Virus record (IMG/VR): IMGVR_UViG_3300006754_000073
Coordinates: 1 to 31,762 of that record
Length of the DNA stretch: 31,762 bases
DNA from: a virus
Reading direction: 5' to 3' (one strand)
This document shows positions 22,516 to 30,590 of this stretch, piece by piece. A program made the translations under genes and the position numbers. Numbering within the stretch: the stretch's first letter is position 1; every line of letters begins with the position of its first letter. The notes under the pieces were generated by a model. The model had not been told where the DNA came from. It worked only from the letters and a program-made list of their open reading frames with translations, and ran no database searches.

Positions 22516-22992
22516 TCAGAGTTGGACGAAAACTTCGTAGACAAACCGATCACCGGCAGCCTTATACTTAAGCGGAAAGTTTGCAATGGCAAAGAGGAAC
22601 TGAGTTCCAATCTCGGGGTCTCCCGCGACAGGCGAATACACCACAGTGCCAAGGAGGCAAAGAGAACTCACTGCCCCTGTAGCCTCGCCCGCTTCGACAG
22701 CACATGTGTAGACCGGACAAGAAAAACTAGCGAACCCGACAGTATCAACTGCGTCTACCAGAGAGCAGCCACCAGTTGTGGTGATACTCTCGATCGGTGA
22801 TCCCTCTGGACCACAGTAACATCCCGTCCTACCAGGATCGGGAGACAAGGCCAAAGTTGGATCCACAGGGTCATGGCCGTTGGCGCCGATGACGAACGAG
22901 TCCACGACGAAAGACTTGCCAGAGGCAAGCATTTCCCCAATTCGGGCTTTTCCCTGATTCGTGACTAGGGCTACGGCTTCAATTGTGGGCAT
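22516..22992 (-). CDS. Collar/fibre N-terminal-like protein (copy 1), Cys-rich
   Basis: 158 residues. The opening (ALVTNQGKARIGEMLASGKS, then FVIGANGHDP) has the tail-collar fibre pattern 'vTxxGxaxiaxxxxxG...vxxGxxGhdP', and the end (VVYSPVAGDPEIGTQFLFAI) matches its paralogue at 10544. It carries six cysteines (C58, C60, C76, C92, C97, C112) in an inserted middle section that the paralogue lacks, suggesting a metal site or disulfide-stabilised loop. In P2-like phages a gene after gpI encodes the fibre that attaches to the baseplate, and this gene follows the gpI-like gene. The start ATG 22992 has GGTGAG upstream. Confidence 0.76.
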   Translation of the reverse strand: MPTIEAVALVTNQGKARIGEMLASGKSFVVDSFVIGANGHDPVDPTLALSPDPGRTGCYCGPEGSPIESITTTGGCSLVDAVDTVGFASFSCPVYTCAVEAGEATGAVSSLCLLGTVVYSPVAGDPEIGTQFLFAIANFPLKYKAAGDRFVYEVFVQL

Positions 22993-23032
22993 GATTCACT
23001 CACCCAGATAATGCTTGGTAGAGAAGATTAAT

Positions 23033-23058
23033 ACTCGGTGAGGCGGCAGCCTCAGAGT
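23033..23058 (-). terminator. Hairpin in the largest intergenic gap, possible weak terminator or RNA-processing site
   Basis: The 72 bases between 22993 and 23064 are the longest gap in the window. They contain a stem tgaggc/gcctca with loop ggca (23039-23054), extended by actc/gagt across a 2-base bulge (23033-23036 with 23055-23058). It begins only a few bases after the stop of the gpI-like gene. No T-run follows on the transcribed strand (the next bases read ATTAATCTTC), so it is not a classical intrinsic terminator. It may tune expression between the baseplate and fibre genes. Confidence 0.4.
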
Positions 23059-23064
23059 CGAGGA

Positions 23065-24537
23065 TTATGGAGCCAGCAGAGTGGCGGAAGCTGAGATGGG
23101 AACCTCGACATCGATAGTGGCGAGAGATGCACCCAAACCAACAGAGGCAGGACGCCCAAAGCAGCAGTCAAGGTCCTCGAACAGTCGAGCATCTGGGTGC
23201 ATGGTGTCTAGGCATGACCCAGAGTCGAACCGGTCCACTAGGTGTGTTCCGAACCAACCGTCACAGAGCGGGTCTGCCTCCTCACACGAATCCAAGGGGA
23301 TCCCAGCGTCAAAGGCAATAAGCCCTCGATACTGAACAACCACTGGGTGGGAAGGTGGAGCCACGTCCAACACCAGCACACTGGTCCCAGGGACGACGTA
23401 ATGGGGAGGAAATGAAGTTCCCGCCGGATCATTGATAGATACTGAAACTACCGACTCAACAGGGTTAGCCAGTGTAACGTACGGAGCGCCTAATACCCCA
23501 GTGACTGCCCCTGTAGTGTCAATCGACACAGCCGAGAAGCTTTCGGAGTATGGCAGGATAGAATCCAGACGAGTCCTGCCCAATGCCAGCTCAACAGTTG
23601 TGTCGAACGGGTACGACCACGCACAGAACGCAACCTCTGATTCAACCAGCGTTGTAACACTGACGACTATAGGGAGACAATCCTGAGTGATAAGTGCCAG
23701 AAGGGAGCACTCTCTTGTGTCGAAGTCAAAACTGTGACTCTCGACAGTCCCCATGAAGTTAACTACGACCCGCTCATCGGAAACAGAGACTAGTTCTGCA
23801 ATAGATCGTGGGAGGTTGTCCATCAGCTTGATGAAGGCGGCCCATGTTCCTACGCACAGGTTTGGGTGCCAAACGTGGAACTCAAAGCCGCCCTCGTCGT
23901 GGGCCGCCGAATACACAGGGAGAACTGCAGGATCAAAGAACTCAAGGTCTACCTGCGTCGGGCGCACCACTGGGGTGGTGTTGGATGCTGCAGTGACGAT
24001 GTCGTCTACACCACGAGTGGTGGCGGTCTCGTTGATGAGCGCCCGGACAGCTAGCTTCCCGGCCAGGATGCGCATAGCCCGTGTGGGCGGCAACATCTCC
24101 TGGAAACCAATCTGGTGTTCCACAGCTCGCAAAGACAACTCGCTATTGAGCTGCCTTTCGGCGTCTTCAAACTTCGAATGAACGTTGAAGAAGTACTCGT
24201 CGGCGAAAGCCTTTAGGAAAGTGGCATAGTTGGTGGCCACCACCTTGATGAAGAACTCAGAGTCAGTTGTTCGGGCGAAGATTTCATTCGTCCCCGCCGT
24301 CAGCTGAAGCTGAATTTGCTGCCGCTGGCTGAGCAATACAGTTCGAAGGACTTCCTTACTGTCGATGAAGATGGTGACATTGTCACCCACATCTCCCTCA
24401 AGGATGAACGAGGTGGTACCCTCGATAAGAGGTAGAGTGAACGTAGACCTATGCCACTGTGTGCCTGAAGGGACACCAGCGAGAAGCTCTGAGTAAAGGT
24501 CATCAGACGATGACTCGGCCGGGTAAATGCGAATCAT
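23065..24537 (-). CDS. Baseplate protein, gpI-like
   Basis: 490 residues. Residues 1-110 are a beta domain (TSFILEGDVGDNVTIFIDSK). Residues about 110-215 are helical, with LNSELSLRAVEHQIGFQEML and RILAGKLAVRALINETATTR, which resembles the helical core of tail protein I (gpI) family members. The middle has HVWHPNLCVGTWAAFIKLMD and FDTRECSLLALITQDCLP, followed by a beta-rich, Cys-containing C-terminus (DSCEEADPLCDGW, LDCCFGRP). It follows the gpJ-like gene, with two small genes between, matching the J-I order of P2-like baseplates. The family label is moderate because the similarity is recognised by pattern and order only. It could also be a gp7-like wedge protein. Confidence 0.62.
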   Translation of the reverse strand: MIRIYPAESSSDDLYSELLAGVPSGTQWHRSTFTLPLIEGTTSFILEGDVGDNVTIFIDSKEVLRTVLLSQRQQIQLQLTAGTNEIFARTTDSEFFIKVVATNYATFLKAFADEYFFNVHSKFEDAERQLNSELSLRAVEHQIGFQEMLPPTRAMRILAGKLAVRALINETATTRGVDDIVTAASNTTPVVRPTQVDLEFFDPAVLPVYSAAHDEGGFEFHVWHPNLCVGTWAAFIKLMDNLPRSIAELVSVSDERVVVNFMGTVESHSFDFDTRECSLLALITQDCLPIVVSVTTLVESEVAFCAWSYPFDTTVELALGRTRLDSILPYSESFSAVSIDTTGAVTGVLGAPYVTLANPVESVVSVSINDPAGTSFPPHYVVPGTSVLVLDVAPPSHPVVVQYRGLIAFDAGIPLDSCEEADPLCDGWFGTHLVDRFDSGSCLDTMHPDARLFEDLDCCFGRPASVGLGASLATIDVEVPISASATLLAP

Positions 24538-24538
24538 T

Positions 24539-25018
24539 TCAGTGGGTTAGAAGCTGAGCACGCCGCTCTAGGAAGTACATGAGGCTCTCCAGCTCACTCG
24601 CAGTGGAGGCCAGACGGTCCTCCAACCCAAAAGTAAGCCCAGTGGACCCGCCAATCTCAGCCGCAATCTCACGGAAGTTGTGTACCAGACTCTTGACTTC
24701 CTCGAAAACCAAGACGGCGAGTGCGTCAGGATTCTGGAGCGCCCCCTCCAGGTGGGGCATGATGCTGTCCATGCGCTCTCTGACATATGTGGCCTGAGCC
24801 AAGGGGCAGACTACGCGATCGTTGAACTCCGAGTGGGCGGTCAATACCTCTGCCAGCGGGTCCAACAACTCATCTAGCTTCTCGTATACTACCTTGTAGA
24901 GACCATGGTCCCCAGGGGCAGAGGGGCCAAATACCCGCCAGTGGGCGGTCTGGCTGACCATGGAGAGAAAACGCAGTTCCCAAACAAGGTTTGCAAGAAT
25001 TTCGAGGTTCATGCTCAT
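24539..25018 (-). CDS. Dps/ferritin-like protein
   Basis: 159 residues, the normal Dps length. The motif TAHWRVFG (H26, W27) is followed by H38, D53 and E57. The spacing H+12, +27, +31 equals that of E. coli Dps H51, H63, D78 and E82, the ferroxidase residues; only the fifth ligand, D67, is replaced by Lys (K42). The rest is a long helix bundle (YEKLDELLDPLAEVLTAHSE and EEVKSLVHNFREIAAEIGG) ending in helices like those of Dps (GLEDRLASTASELESLMYFL). Dps proteins form dodecamers, oxidise iron with peroxide, and often bind DNA. No basic N-terminal tail for DNA binding is present. It overlaps the 79-residue gene by ATGA inside the baseplate operon, so it could be a virion component, a host-stress protector, or a fold reused structurally. 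Confidence 0.74.
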   Translation of the reverse strand: MSMNLEILANLVWELRFLSMVSQTAHWRVFGPSAPGDHGLYKVVYEKLDELLDPLAEVLTAHSEFNDRVVCPLAQATYVRERMDSIMPHLEGALQNPDALAVLVFEEVKSLVHNFREIAAEIGGSTGLTFGLEDRLASTASELESLMYFLERRAQLLTH

Positions 25019-25254
25019 CGGGGAACTCCACGAGGTGGAATGTAGTTCTCGACACTCTTGAAATCAGAGTCGGAGACTGTGCCGGTCCCCTTGTCAAGAT
25101 CATCTACATCCTTCTTTTTCCGTACGTAACGCTCTCCCGTAGGACCGCTGTAACGATCCTCTTCAGGTAAGGGTGCGTCCTCGGGGTGGGGAAGGTTGTC
25201 CACGTTGGGGATCGGCCCGTTGTTGGACACAGTTGAGAAGTCTAGAAGGCTCAT
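25015..25254 (-). CDS. Small Pro/Asp-rich hypothetical protein
   Basis: 79 residues, probably disordered: NVDNLPHPEDAPLPEEDRYS, then GERYVRKKKDVDDLDKGTGT. It begins MSLLDFSTV and ends YIPPRGVPR. The ATG overlaps the gpJ-like gene stop and the TGA overlaps the Dps-like start, both as ATGA, so it is firmly embedded in the operon. No family is recognised. Disordered short proteins at this position may link wedge components. Confidence 0.62.
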   Translation of the reverse strand: MSLLDFSTVSNNGPIPNVDNLPHPEDAPLPEEDRYSGPTGERYVRKKKDVDDLDKGTGTVSDSDFKSVENYIPPRGVPR

Positions 25255-26651
25255 CGGCGTCTCTCAATATTAATGCTGTCAGTACCGGCAACGGGGTACT
25301 CGAAGGGTCGAAGCTCCACTACGTCTACCGGCAAGGTGCCGGTCAGCTTCTTGGTAAAGCGTGTCAGCGTAACGGCACTTACCCCAGCAACCTCTGACGC
25401 CAAAGTAGTCTTGAGGATGGAGGGATAGAGGACACCACTGAACTCGCCAGTGTTGATGTAGTTAGAGGTCGAGTTGAAGGCTGAAGATACAGCGTCTGTG
25501 GCGTCAAAGCTGGACAGCACCTGAACAAGAAGCTCAGCTTCAATCTCTACAGGGATGGCCTCCCTAATGAGAATTTCGTTACGGTACAGCTGGGTCGACA
25601 GAGTATCGGCGTACGCTTGGACGTCAGTCACAAGACGATTGTAGGTATACGTGACCTCGATCGTAGAATTGTACCCAGGGATAGAATCCAACTCGACGCG
25701 ATCATCGGCCTGAGTTGAGCGGCGAGTCTGGTCTGTAGAGTCAGTTACAAGACTAAACCCCACGCTGTTTCCATCGACTGTGACAGAGCTAATGGCGAGT
25801 ACGGGAGCGTTGGCCAAAGAGAAAGAGCGCCGAACACCATCACCGATGAATGTGGCAGTGGCTTCCTCAGATCGCTCTCCAATGATGTACACGTCCCACG
25901 CCGAGCGACGGGTCCTTCGCCTGAAATTCTCAGTGTCAGAGGAGTAGATTATGGCAACGTCTGTGATGAGCGATGGCGCGAAGTTCATGATCAGGGACTT
26001 GAATCCATCACCTGAACCTTGAGCAGTGCCGTTGAACTTAGAGCGAATACGGGTGCCGAACCTGGAGTTGGACTCAAAGGGAGAGCCTCCCTCGATACGC
26101 TCACGGTTAACAACACCATCAATACCAGGGATGCTGTCCTTGATGACGCGAACTCGGTTGGGTGGGACATCAAAAGCATCCCCCGATCCCAGAGCTATGA
26201 CGGGAACACGGACTTCGTACCGGCGAAGTGAGGCGTTGTAGTAGGTGGCACGAGACGAGCCTCGGATGAAGGCATCACGTGTAGTCCTGTAGGAGATGGT
26301 ACGATCTGATGTAGAGACGACTGTCCCCGCAGGGATGGCGGTTACCTCGGAGGGCGACAGAGCCCGAGAGGAGTAGAACACTACGTGACCACTAGCAGCT
26401 TCCCCTGCCGAACGTCGCAGGCCATGATTGGCCCCATACAATTGAAGAACTGACGGGTCCCTGGAAAGTACGTAGTCGAGTGAGTAACGACGGGAAACGT
26501 CGTCGTACATCAGCTCGGTTCTCCGAACGACACGGGACCCCGGGGCGACGAAGATGTCGTAGATCGGCCCCTTAACCGTATCAATGGACGAGTCCTGGTT
26601 CTCAATGGACTGCGCGATTGAAGATTCGATCTGGTCTATCGTACGTGCCAT
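25251..26651 (-). CDS. Baseplate J / gp6-like wedge protein
   Basis: 466 residues. The N-terminus is helical (ESSIAQSIENQDSSIDTVKG). Residues 104-115 (AIPAGTVVSTSD), the strand SYRTTRDAFI, and the block VRVPVIALGSGDAFDVPPNR (about 147-166) form the characteristic baseplate-J core ('xIPAGTxxxT...VxVxAxxxGxxxNV'). GSPFESNSRFGTRIRSKF (189-206) and the helical/beta end (RNEILIREAIPVEIEAELLV, about 375) also fit. Family members form the ring of wedges that gives the baseplate its six-fold shape and triggers sheath contraction. It directly follows the gp25-like gene (TAA ATG), as in P2-like W-J order. Confidence 0.85.
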   Translation of the reverse strand: MARTIDQIESSIAQSIENQDSSIDTVKGPIYDIFVAPGSRVVRRTELMYDDVSRRYSLDYVLSRDPSVLQLYGANHGLRRSAGEAASGHVVFYSSRALSPSEVTAIPAGTVVSTSDRTISYRTTRDAFIRGSSRATYYNASLRRYEVRVPVIALGSGDAFDVPPNRVRVIKDSIPGIDGVVNRERIEGGSPFESNSRFGTRIRSKFNGTAQGSGDGFKSLIMNFAPSLITDVAIIYSSDTENFRRRTRRSAWDVYIIGERSEEATATFIGDGVRRSFSLANAPVLAISSVTVDGNSVGFSLVTDSTDQTRRSTQADDRVELDSIPGYNSTIEVTYTYNRLVTDVQAYADTLSTQLYRNEILIREAIPVEIEAELLVQVLSSFDATDAVSSAFNSTSNYINTGEFSGVLYPSILKTTLASEVAGVSAVTLTRFTKKLTGTLPVDVVELRPFEYPVAGTDSINIERRR

Positions 26652-27149
26652 TTAGAAGGTTCTCGTGTCGTCAGTAACAATTGATCCCGGTAGATTTGGC
26701 CGAGCGCCCGGGGGAAGTTGGTGACGCAGGCTAATCGTGAACGATGTCGTCAGCTTATCAGGCCCTGCGAACGGATGAATGTCTACAAAGAATACATAGC
26801 CAGTTTTTGAGACCTGAAAGACGCGGATAGCCCCTATGTCGGAAATAGCCTCAAAGCCAGACAACTGGTCAGGTCGTTTAGTTTGGAGGTCTCGCAGGCG
26901 CTCAACAGCATCCCGGACCATGGACTTGATCCGGCCCCGAGTGATCATGCCAAAGCCACCAAACTCAGGTGAGTTGGTAAACAGGTTGTCAGTCAGCAGA
27001 GAACCAAACCCACGACGAGAGTCGTACTCTGTCATAAGGGCGTCCGCTGAGTCTTGAGAAAGCTTCTCAATACCCTCCACCCAGTAAGCTCGACCGTCCG
27101 AGTCCTTTAGTACGATGTCGCCATCTGCCTTTTTGATCGTCTTAGACAT
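26652..27149 (-). CDS. gp25/gpW-like baseplate wedge protein
   Basis: 165 residues from ATG 27149, which overlaps the upstream TGA as TGATG; a longer in-frame start at 27179 lies wholly inside the upstream gene and is rejected. The centre (EYDSRRGFGSLLTDNLFTNS, residues 41-60) resembles the 'R.GfGs.L...LF' motif of the gp25/gpW lysozyme-like family, followed by a helix (RGRIKSMVRDAVERLRDL) and beta strands (GAIRVFQVSKTGYVFFVDIH). gp25-type proteins start sheath polymerisation in the baseplate and are not enzymatically active. The position directly before the gpJ-like gene is the strongest support. Overall similarity is modest and the protein is somewhat longer than typical. Confidence 0.72.
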   Translation of the reverse strand: MSKTIKKADGDIVLKDSDGRAYWVEGIEKLSQDSADALMTEYDSRRGFGSLLTDNLFTNSPEFGGFGMITRGRIKSMVRDAVERLRDLQTKRPDQLSGFEAISDIGAIRVFQVSKTGYVFFVDIHPFAGPDKLTTSFTISLRHQLPPGARPNLPGSIVTDDTRTF

Positions 27150-27691
27150 CAATCGTACTCCACAAGTAGGTCGCCCCAAGATTCAAGCTCGCGGCGAAGG
27201 GTCGAAATACCACCCTCAGGAACGGCCTGCTCAAGTACAGTCAACACGGAAAGGTCATAACTGAACCTGTCACGCTGCTCCACAATACCGCCAAGAGCCG
27301 TATTTGTTGCCTCGTTCAGGAGATCAACCTCAGTGATGTCCTCGAACCCGTCTGACATGTTCTGCAGTGTGGACTTGGTCTCGTCATAGATTTCGGAGAA
27401 GGACTCCATCCTCGTCAGCTTTGCTTCTTCGTTCGCTTTCCGCGCGGAGACGTATTCCGCCAGAAGGCGGTCACGGTTGTCGTTTGAGTTGGGGTCGTTC
27501 TCCAGAACTGTCTGGAAAAACTGGCTTACCTGGGTCCGCTCATCAATGGAGTTGAGGATAAGGAAAGTCTCGAAATCAGCACTGATCTCCTCGTCAAACC
27601 CGGACGTAACCCGGTAGAGCGACGGCCTATTGCCATCACCACGAGCAACTGATGAAACCAGCTCAGCCTCCTCTAGTGTAAGACGTCTCAT
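27149..27691 (-). CDS. Hypothetical helical baseplate-region protein
   Basis: 180 residues, charged and mainly helical (SARKANEEAKLTRMESFSEI, LESWGDLLVEYD), with Asp/Glu in excess. No family is recognised. The start (ATG 27691) overlaps the TGA of the 611-residue gene as ATGA and the stop overlaps the gp25-like start, so translation is coupled on both sides. In contractile-tail baseplate operons helical proteins in this interval serve as hub-wedge connectors, which would be consistent, but is inference only. Confidence 0.68.
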   Translation of the reverse strand: MRRLTLEEAELVSSVARGDGNRPSLYRVTSGFDEEISADFETFLILNSIDERTQVSQFFQTVLENDPNSNDNRDRLLAEYVSARKANEEAKLTRMESFSEIYDETKSTLQNMSDGFEDITEVDLLNEATNTALGGIVEQRDRFSYDLSVLTVLEQAVPEGGISTLRRELESWGDLLVEYD

Positions 27692-29523
27692 GATGGAATA
27701 AACCCAGCGACAGCGCGCAGCTGAAGGAGACGGGCCAGCTGTGTGACCTGAGAGGGAGCACAGCCCTCAGAGGCAGAGGATCCAGTTGGGAACGCAAGTG
27801 AGGTTGAGGAGCGGCGCTGCAGGAGTTGCGTACGCAGCGACCTAGCGGTCGACTTGATCGCCATACGTAGGCGACGAAGGGTCTCACCAACAGCCTCAAC
27901 AACAGCAGTCACTACCTCCAGGATATTCTGGAAGGACTCCAGGGACACTGAAAGCTCTAGTGGCATGTCAAATCCCTCATCCTCCAGGATGGCCCCCTGA
28001 CACTCTTGACCTAGGCCTGGTACGTCGGGGTACTGCCCTGATGCTGCACTGCTGAGGAAAGAGCCCATACAGGATGCGGCCCCCACGTTGGAGACAAGGC
28101 CCCTAACCCTCTGAATGTAGCCAGTCACAGTGTTGGACTGAGCCTCCACTACAGAAATGATTCCGTCAACAAGGTCGGCAGTAGACACGCCGGGTGTTCC
28201 GGGGCTTCCCGGGCCACCGATGCCACCGATGCCAGGGACTGATCCTGAAACTGTACCTAGTGAAGACAGAGGGGAAAACCCGCTACCAAAGAGACAGTCC
28301 ATCACCCCGGAGTCTACGTTCTCAAACACCAGGTTTAGGACAGACTGAACGTTGGTCAGGTTCGTCAGTACAGGTGCAATAGCCTGTTGTATCTCCTTGA
28401 CGAGCTGATCCACTACCTGCAGAGCAGACATGATCGAAGCAGCCGCCCCCTCAATGAACTCCTCAACCTCCCCTGTCTCTGAGGCAGCTCTACCACTCAG
28501 AAGCTCGGCTTTGATGCCGTACTGGAAAGTGCGGCTGATATCCATCGTAGAAAACAGCGCCAAAGCAGGTGATGAGTAAGACTTGACCCCGGCTGATGTC
28601 TTTGCGCCCACTGCAGGGGTGAGGGAATCATAGATCGAGTCGACGATGGCGGTTGTACCTGATGTTAGAGTCACCTTACCAGGCTCGCGTGCAAGGAAGG
28701 CATCAGCGTCATCGCCAAGAACGGTAAGAGCCCTGATGATGTCACGGGGGTCACGAATGACCTCTACAGTCATTCGGCCGGTGGAACGCCCGGCCAACGA
28801 GGCAGCAAACTCCGCGTTGGTCAAACCGAGGCGAACGGCCTTAGCACGGTTGCTAGTGCTGACGGTGGGCTCCCCGAGCCAGAATACGTAGATCTCGACG
28901 TCGTCCTCGGAGATGCCAACAGAAGCTGCGGCACTTTCGATGGACCGATCAAATCCAAGCGTAATTCGCTCCTCCACCCGAACTTCAGGACTGCAGCTGG
29001 TCGCCTCCGTCAGAGACACTTTCAAGTAGGTAGGCGCCATGACGAAGAAGGGGGCAAACAGGTCAAAGGGAACGTAATCCCTTGAGGGTCCCTCGATCAG
29101 GGGTAGCTCTCCCAGGGTAGGAACTGCATCCATCAAGCTCTCAATCCCGCCCGCTAGGTTTGCGAGGCGAGCCACAGGACCGAGGTCTGTGTCTCCAGGA
29201 GGAATGATTCGTCCGTTCACTACGTTCAGCCCGTAGGCTGACATGAGTGAAGTTTCTAGCGATGTGTCGTCTGCACCTGCAACGACCCCCGAGGCACTAA
29301 GAATGTCGTCCGTGGACGTATTGGCGATAGCCAGTACACGATCCATCGACGATTTTAGCGCAGCGTTGAAGTCAGATTCAACTGCTTCTGCAGTCGCTGA
29401 CAGGGCGGCGATCTCCGCACGTGTCTCAACAAGAATGTCTCCCAGCTTCTCCTGAAAGTCAAAGAGGGCTGAGTCGATCTCGGCGTTAGACCTGCAGCGA
29501 ATAGTAGGTTTGGTAAATGGCAT
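27688..29523 (-). CDS. Large baseplate-region structural protein
   Basis: 611 residues. Residues 13-75 are helical (DSALFDFQEKLGDILVETRA). A beta-containing central domain follows, at about 150-290 (VRVEERITLGFDRSIESAAA, VEIYVFWLGEPTVST). Residues about 350-400 are long helices (IMSALQVVDQLVKEIQQAI). Residues 431-445 (GIGGIGGPGSPGTPG) form a short collagen-like Gly-rich linker. The C-terminus is helical with Cys pairs and a basic tail (RRLRMAIKSTARSLRTQLLQ). No named family is recognised. The position between the small virion proteins and the gp25/J-like genes supports a baseplate or hub role. Its helix-rich ends suggest oligomer contacts. Confidence 0.7.
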   Translation of the reverse strand: MPFTKPTIRCRSNAEIDSALFDFQEKLGDILVETRAEIAALSATAEAVESDFNAALKSSMDRVLAIANTSTDDILSASGVVAGADDTSLETSLMSAYGLNVVNGRIIPPGDTDLGPVARLANLAGGIESLMDAVPTLGELPLIEGPSRDYVPFDLFAPFFVMAPTYLKVSLTEATSCSPEVRVEERITLGFDRSIESAAASVGISEDDVEIYVFWLGEPTVSTSNRAKAVRLGLTNAEFAASLAGRSTGRMTVEVIRDPRDIIRALTVLGDDADAFLAREPGKVTLTSGTTAIVDSIYDSLTPAVGAKTSAGVKSYSSPALALFSTMDISRTFQYGIKAELLSGRAASETGEVEEFIEGAAASIMSALQVVDQLVKEIQQAIAPVLTNLTNVQSVLNLVFENVDSGVMDCLFGSGFSPLSSLGTVSGSVPGIGGIGGPGSPGTPGVSTADLVDGIISVVEAQSNTVTGYIQRVRGLVSNVGAASCMGSFLSSAASGQYPDVPGLGQECQGAILEDEGFDMPLELSVSLESFQNILEVVTAVVEAVGETLRRLRMAIKSTARSLRTQLLQRRSSTSLAFPTGSSASEGCAPSQVTQLARLLQLRAVAGFIPS

Positions 29524-30134
29524 TAGACAAGAATGGGCTCCTGAATACTCAGAACTAACTCATGGGTTGTCTTAGCATACCCAACCTCCTGCACATACCC
29601 TCCTGCTGTAGGGCTCGGGCTGTTTGTAATGGCACCGGAGGAATCAATAAAGTAGGTGGTATCAGGAACTAAGGGTAGAAAAGGAAGACTGGAGGACTGA
29701 CTGTAAGTGAAAGCCCCGATAGCCTGAACACGGGCGGCGGCGGAGGAGATCAACTCTGTGACAACCCCTACCGAGGGGCCAAGCGCAGCAGCAGAAGAGT
29801 CAGCAAGATCAATGAAATCCTGCGATTCTAAAAACACCCATTGACCTACTTCTACTGTTCCGCCATGACTAAAGATCAAAGAGGGGGTTGATGACCCTGC
29901 CTGGCCCTGAACTGCAGTAAGAAGAGTTTCGTCGTTTGTGGCAAAATGGGCCAACGAGGGGTTAACACTCGACGTCATGGCTTCGGCCAAACCACGAATT
30001 ACTTCCATATAGTTAGCACCCCCAGTATTGACCAGTGCTCTCTGTCGAATGATGGTGTAAGTTCTAATGGCTTGAGCTAATGTCTCAGAGTCTACCTCTG
30101 GGAACTCGCTAGGATCGTCTGGGTTTTGAGGCAC
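29523..30134 (-). CDS. Small virion protein with fibre-type beta domain
   Basis: 203 residues from GTG 30134, with GGAG five bases upstream. The N-terminus is helical (DSETLAQAIRTYTIIRQRAL). Residues about 90-203 form a beta domain, with GGTVEVGQWVFLESQDFIDL, SVGVVTELISSAAARVQAIG, DTTYFIDSSGAITNSPSP and GGYVQEVGYAKTTHELVLSI. This 'GxxYYlsxxGxixxxxP...vxxVGxAxsxxxlxi' layout occurs in many phage decoration and fibre-shaft proteins. It lies next to the spike gene, so a spike- or hub-associated domain is likely. The gene shares its stop/start base with the next one (TAATG). Confidence 0.7.
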   Translation of the reverse strand: MPQNPDDPSEFPEVDSETLAQAIRTYTIIRQRALVNTGGANYMEVIRGLAEAMTSSVNPSLAHFATNDETLLTAVQGQAGSSTPSLIFSHGGTVEVGQWVFLESQDFIDLADSSAAALGPSVGVVTELISSAAARVQAIGAFTYSQSSSLPFLPLVPDTTYFIDSSGAITNSPSPTAGGYVQEVGYAKTTHELVLSIQEPILV

Positions 30135-30135
30135 G

Positions 30136-30588
30136 TTAGCTCCAAGAGACGGTGGCGCCGGAAGTTGAGTTAGTGGCTTGACCAGTAATCATCCATAGAT
30201 GGATGCTGTTACCGTACGTGACGGCCTCCTCGCGATGGGAGGTACGGGCGCCTCTCTCAAATAAGGGCAAAAAACCTACCTGACCCACAGGAGCTGTGGC
30301 TACCCATGCTGGAGCCATTCCGGCGCCGACTTGGATGCCAAACGCCAGGAACACTAACTCCATGGCCCCAGCAGTCGGAGAAGCTTCGACGTTGGTCTCG
30401 AAGATAGAGGTGAGGGAGGGCACCATTGCAGCCGCAGCGGCAGCCACGGTTGTTGAGGCCGGTATTACAGTACTAGTGTAGTTCTGCATAATAGTGGCCC
30501 ACTGCTGCGCACACAGAGCAGCAGTTTCTGGAGGTGACTCGAAAAGCCGCTCAAGGTCATCAACCAAATTAGACTGAAGAAGGGGCAC
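30136..30588 (-). CDS. Conserved-type phage virion protein, Ala-rich
   Basis: 150 residues from GTG 30588 with GGAG five bases upstream, part of the spike gene's last codons. An N-terminal helix (LVDDLERLFESPPETAALCA) leads to an Ala/Thr-rich stretch (PASTTVAAAAAAMVPSLTSI) and a hydrophobic, Gly-rich core (GIQVGAGMAPAWVATAPVGQ), ending in HLWMITGQATN. The combination 'PPetaaxCAxxWA...vvPaSTTvxaA' followed by 'PVGxxGF' and 'HxWMxTG' recurs in small virion proteins of large tailed phages. Function is unknown. Its location suggests a hub or spike-proximal component. Confidence 0.68.
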   Translation of the reverse strand: MPLLQSNLVDDLERLFESPPETAALCAQQWATIMQNYTSTVIPASTTVAAAAAAMVPSLTSIFETNVEASPTAGAMELVFLAFGIQVGAGMAPAWVATAPVGQVGFLPLFERGARTSHREEAVTYGNSIHLWMITGQATNSTSGATVSWS

Positions 30589-30590
30589 GA

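Noticed and set aside
27150-27179. Longer start for the gp25-like gene
   Set aside because: The extension lies inside the upstream gene, and the ATG at 27149 overlaps that gene's stop as TGATG, the same junction type seen elsewhere here.
28189-28244. Direct repeats around ccaccgatg
   Set aside because: They arise from Gly-Ile-Gly codons of the short collagen-like linker and are too short to suggest a mobile element.
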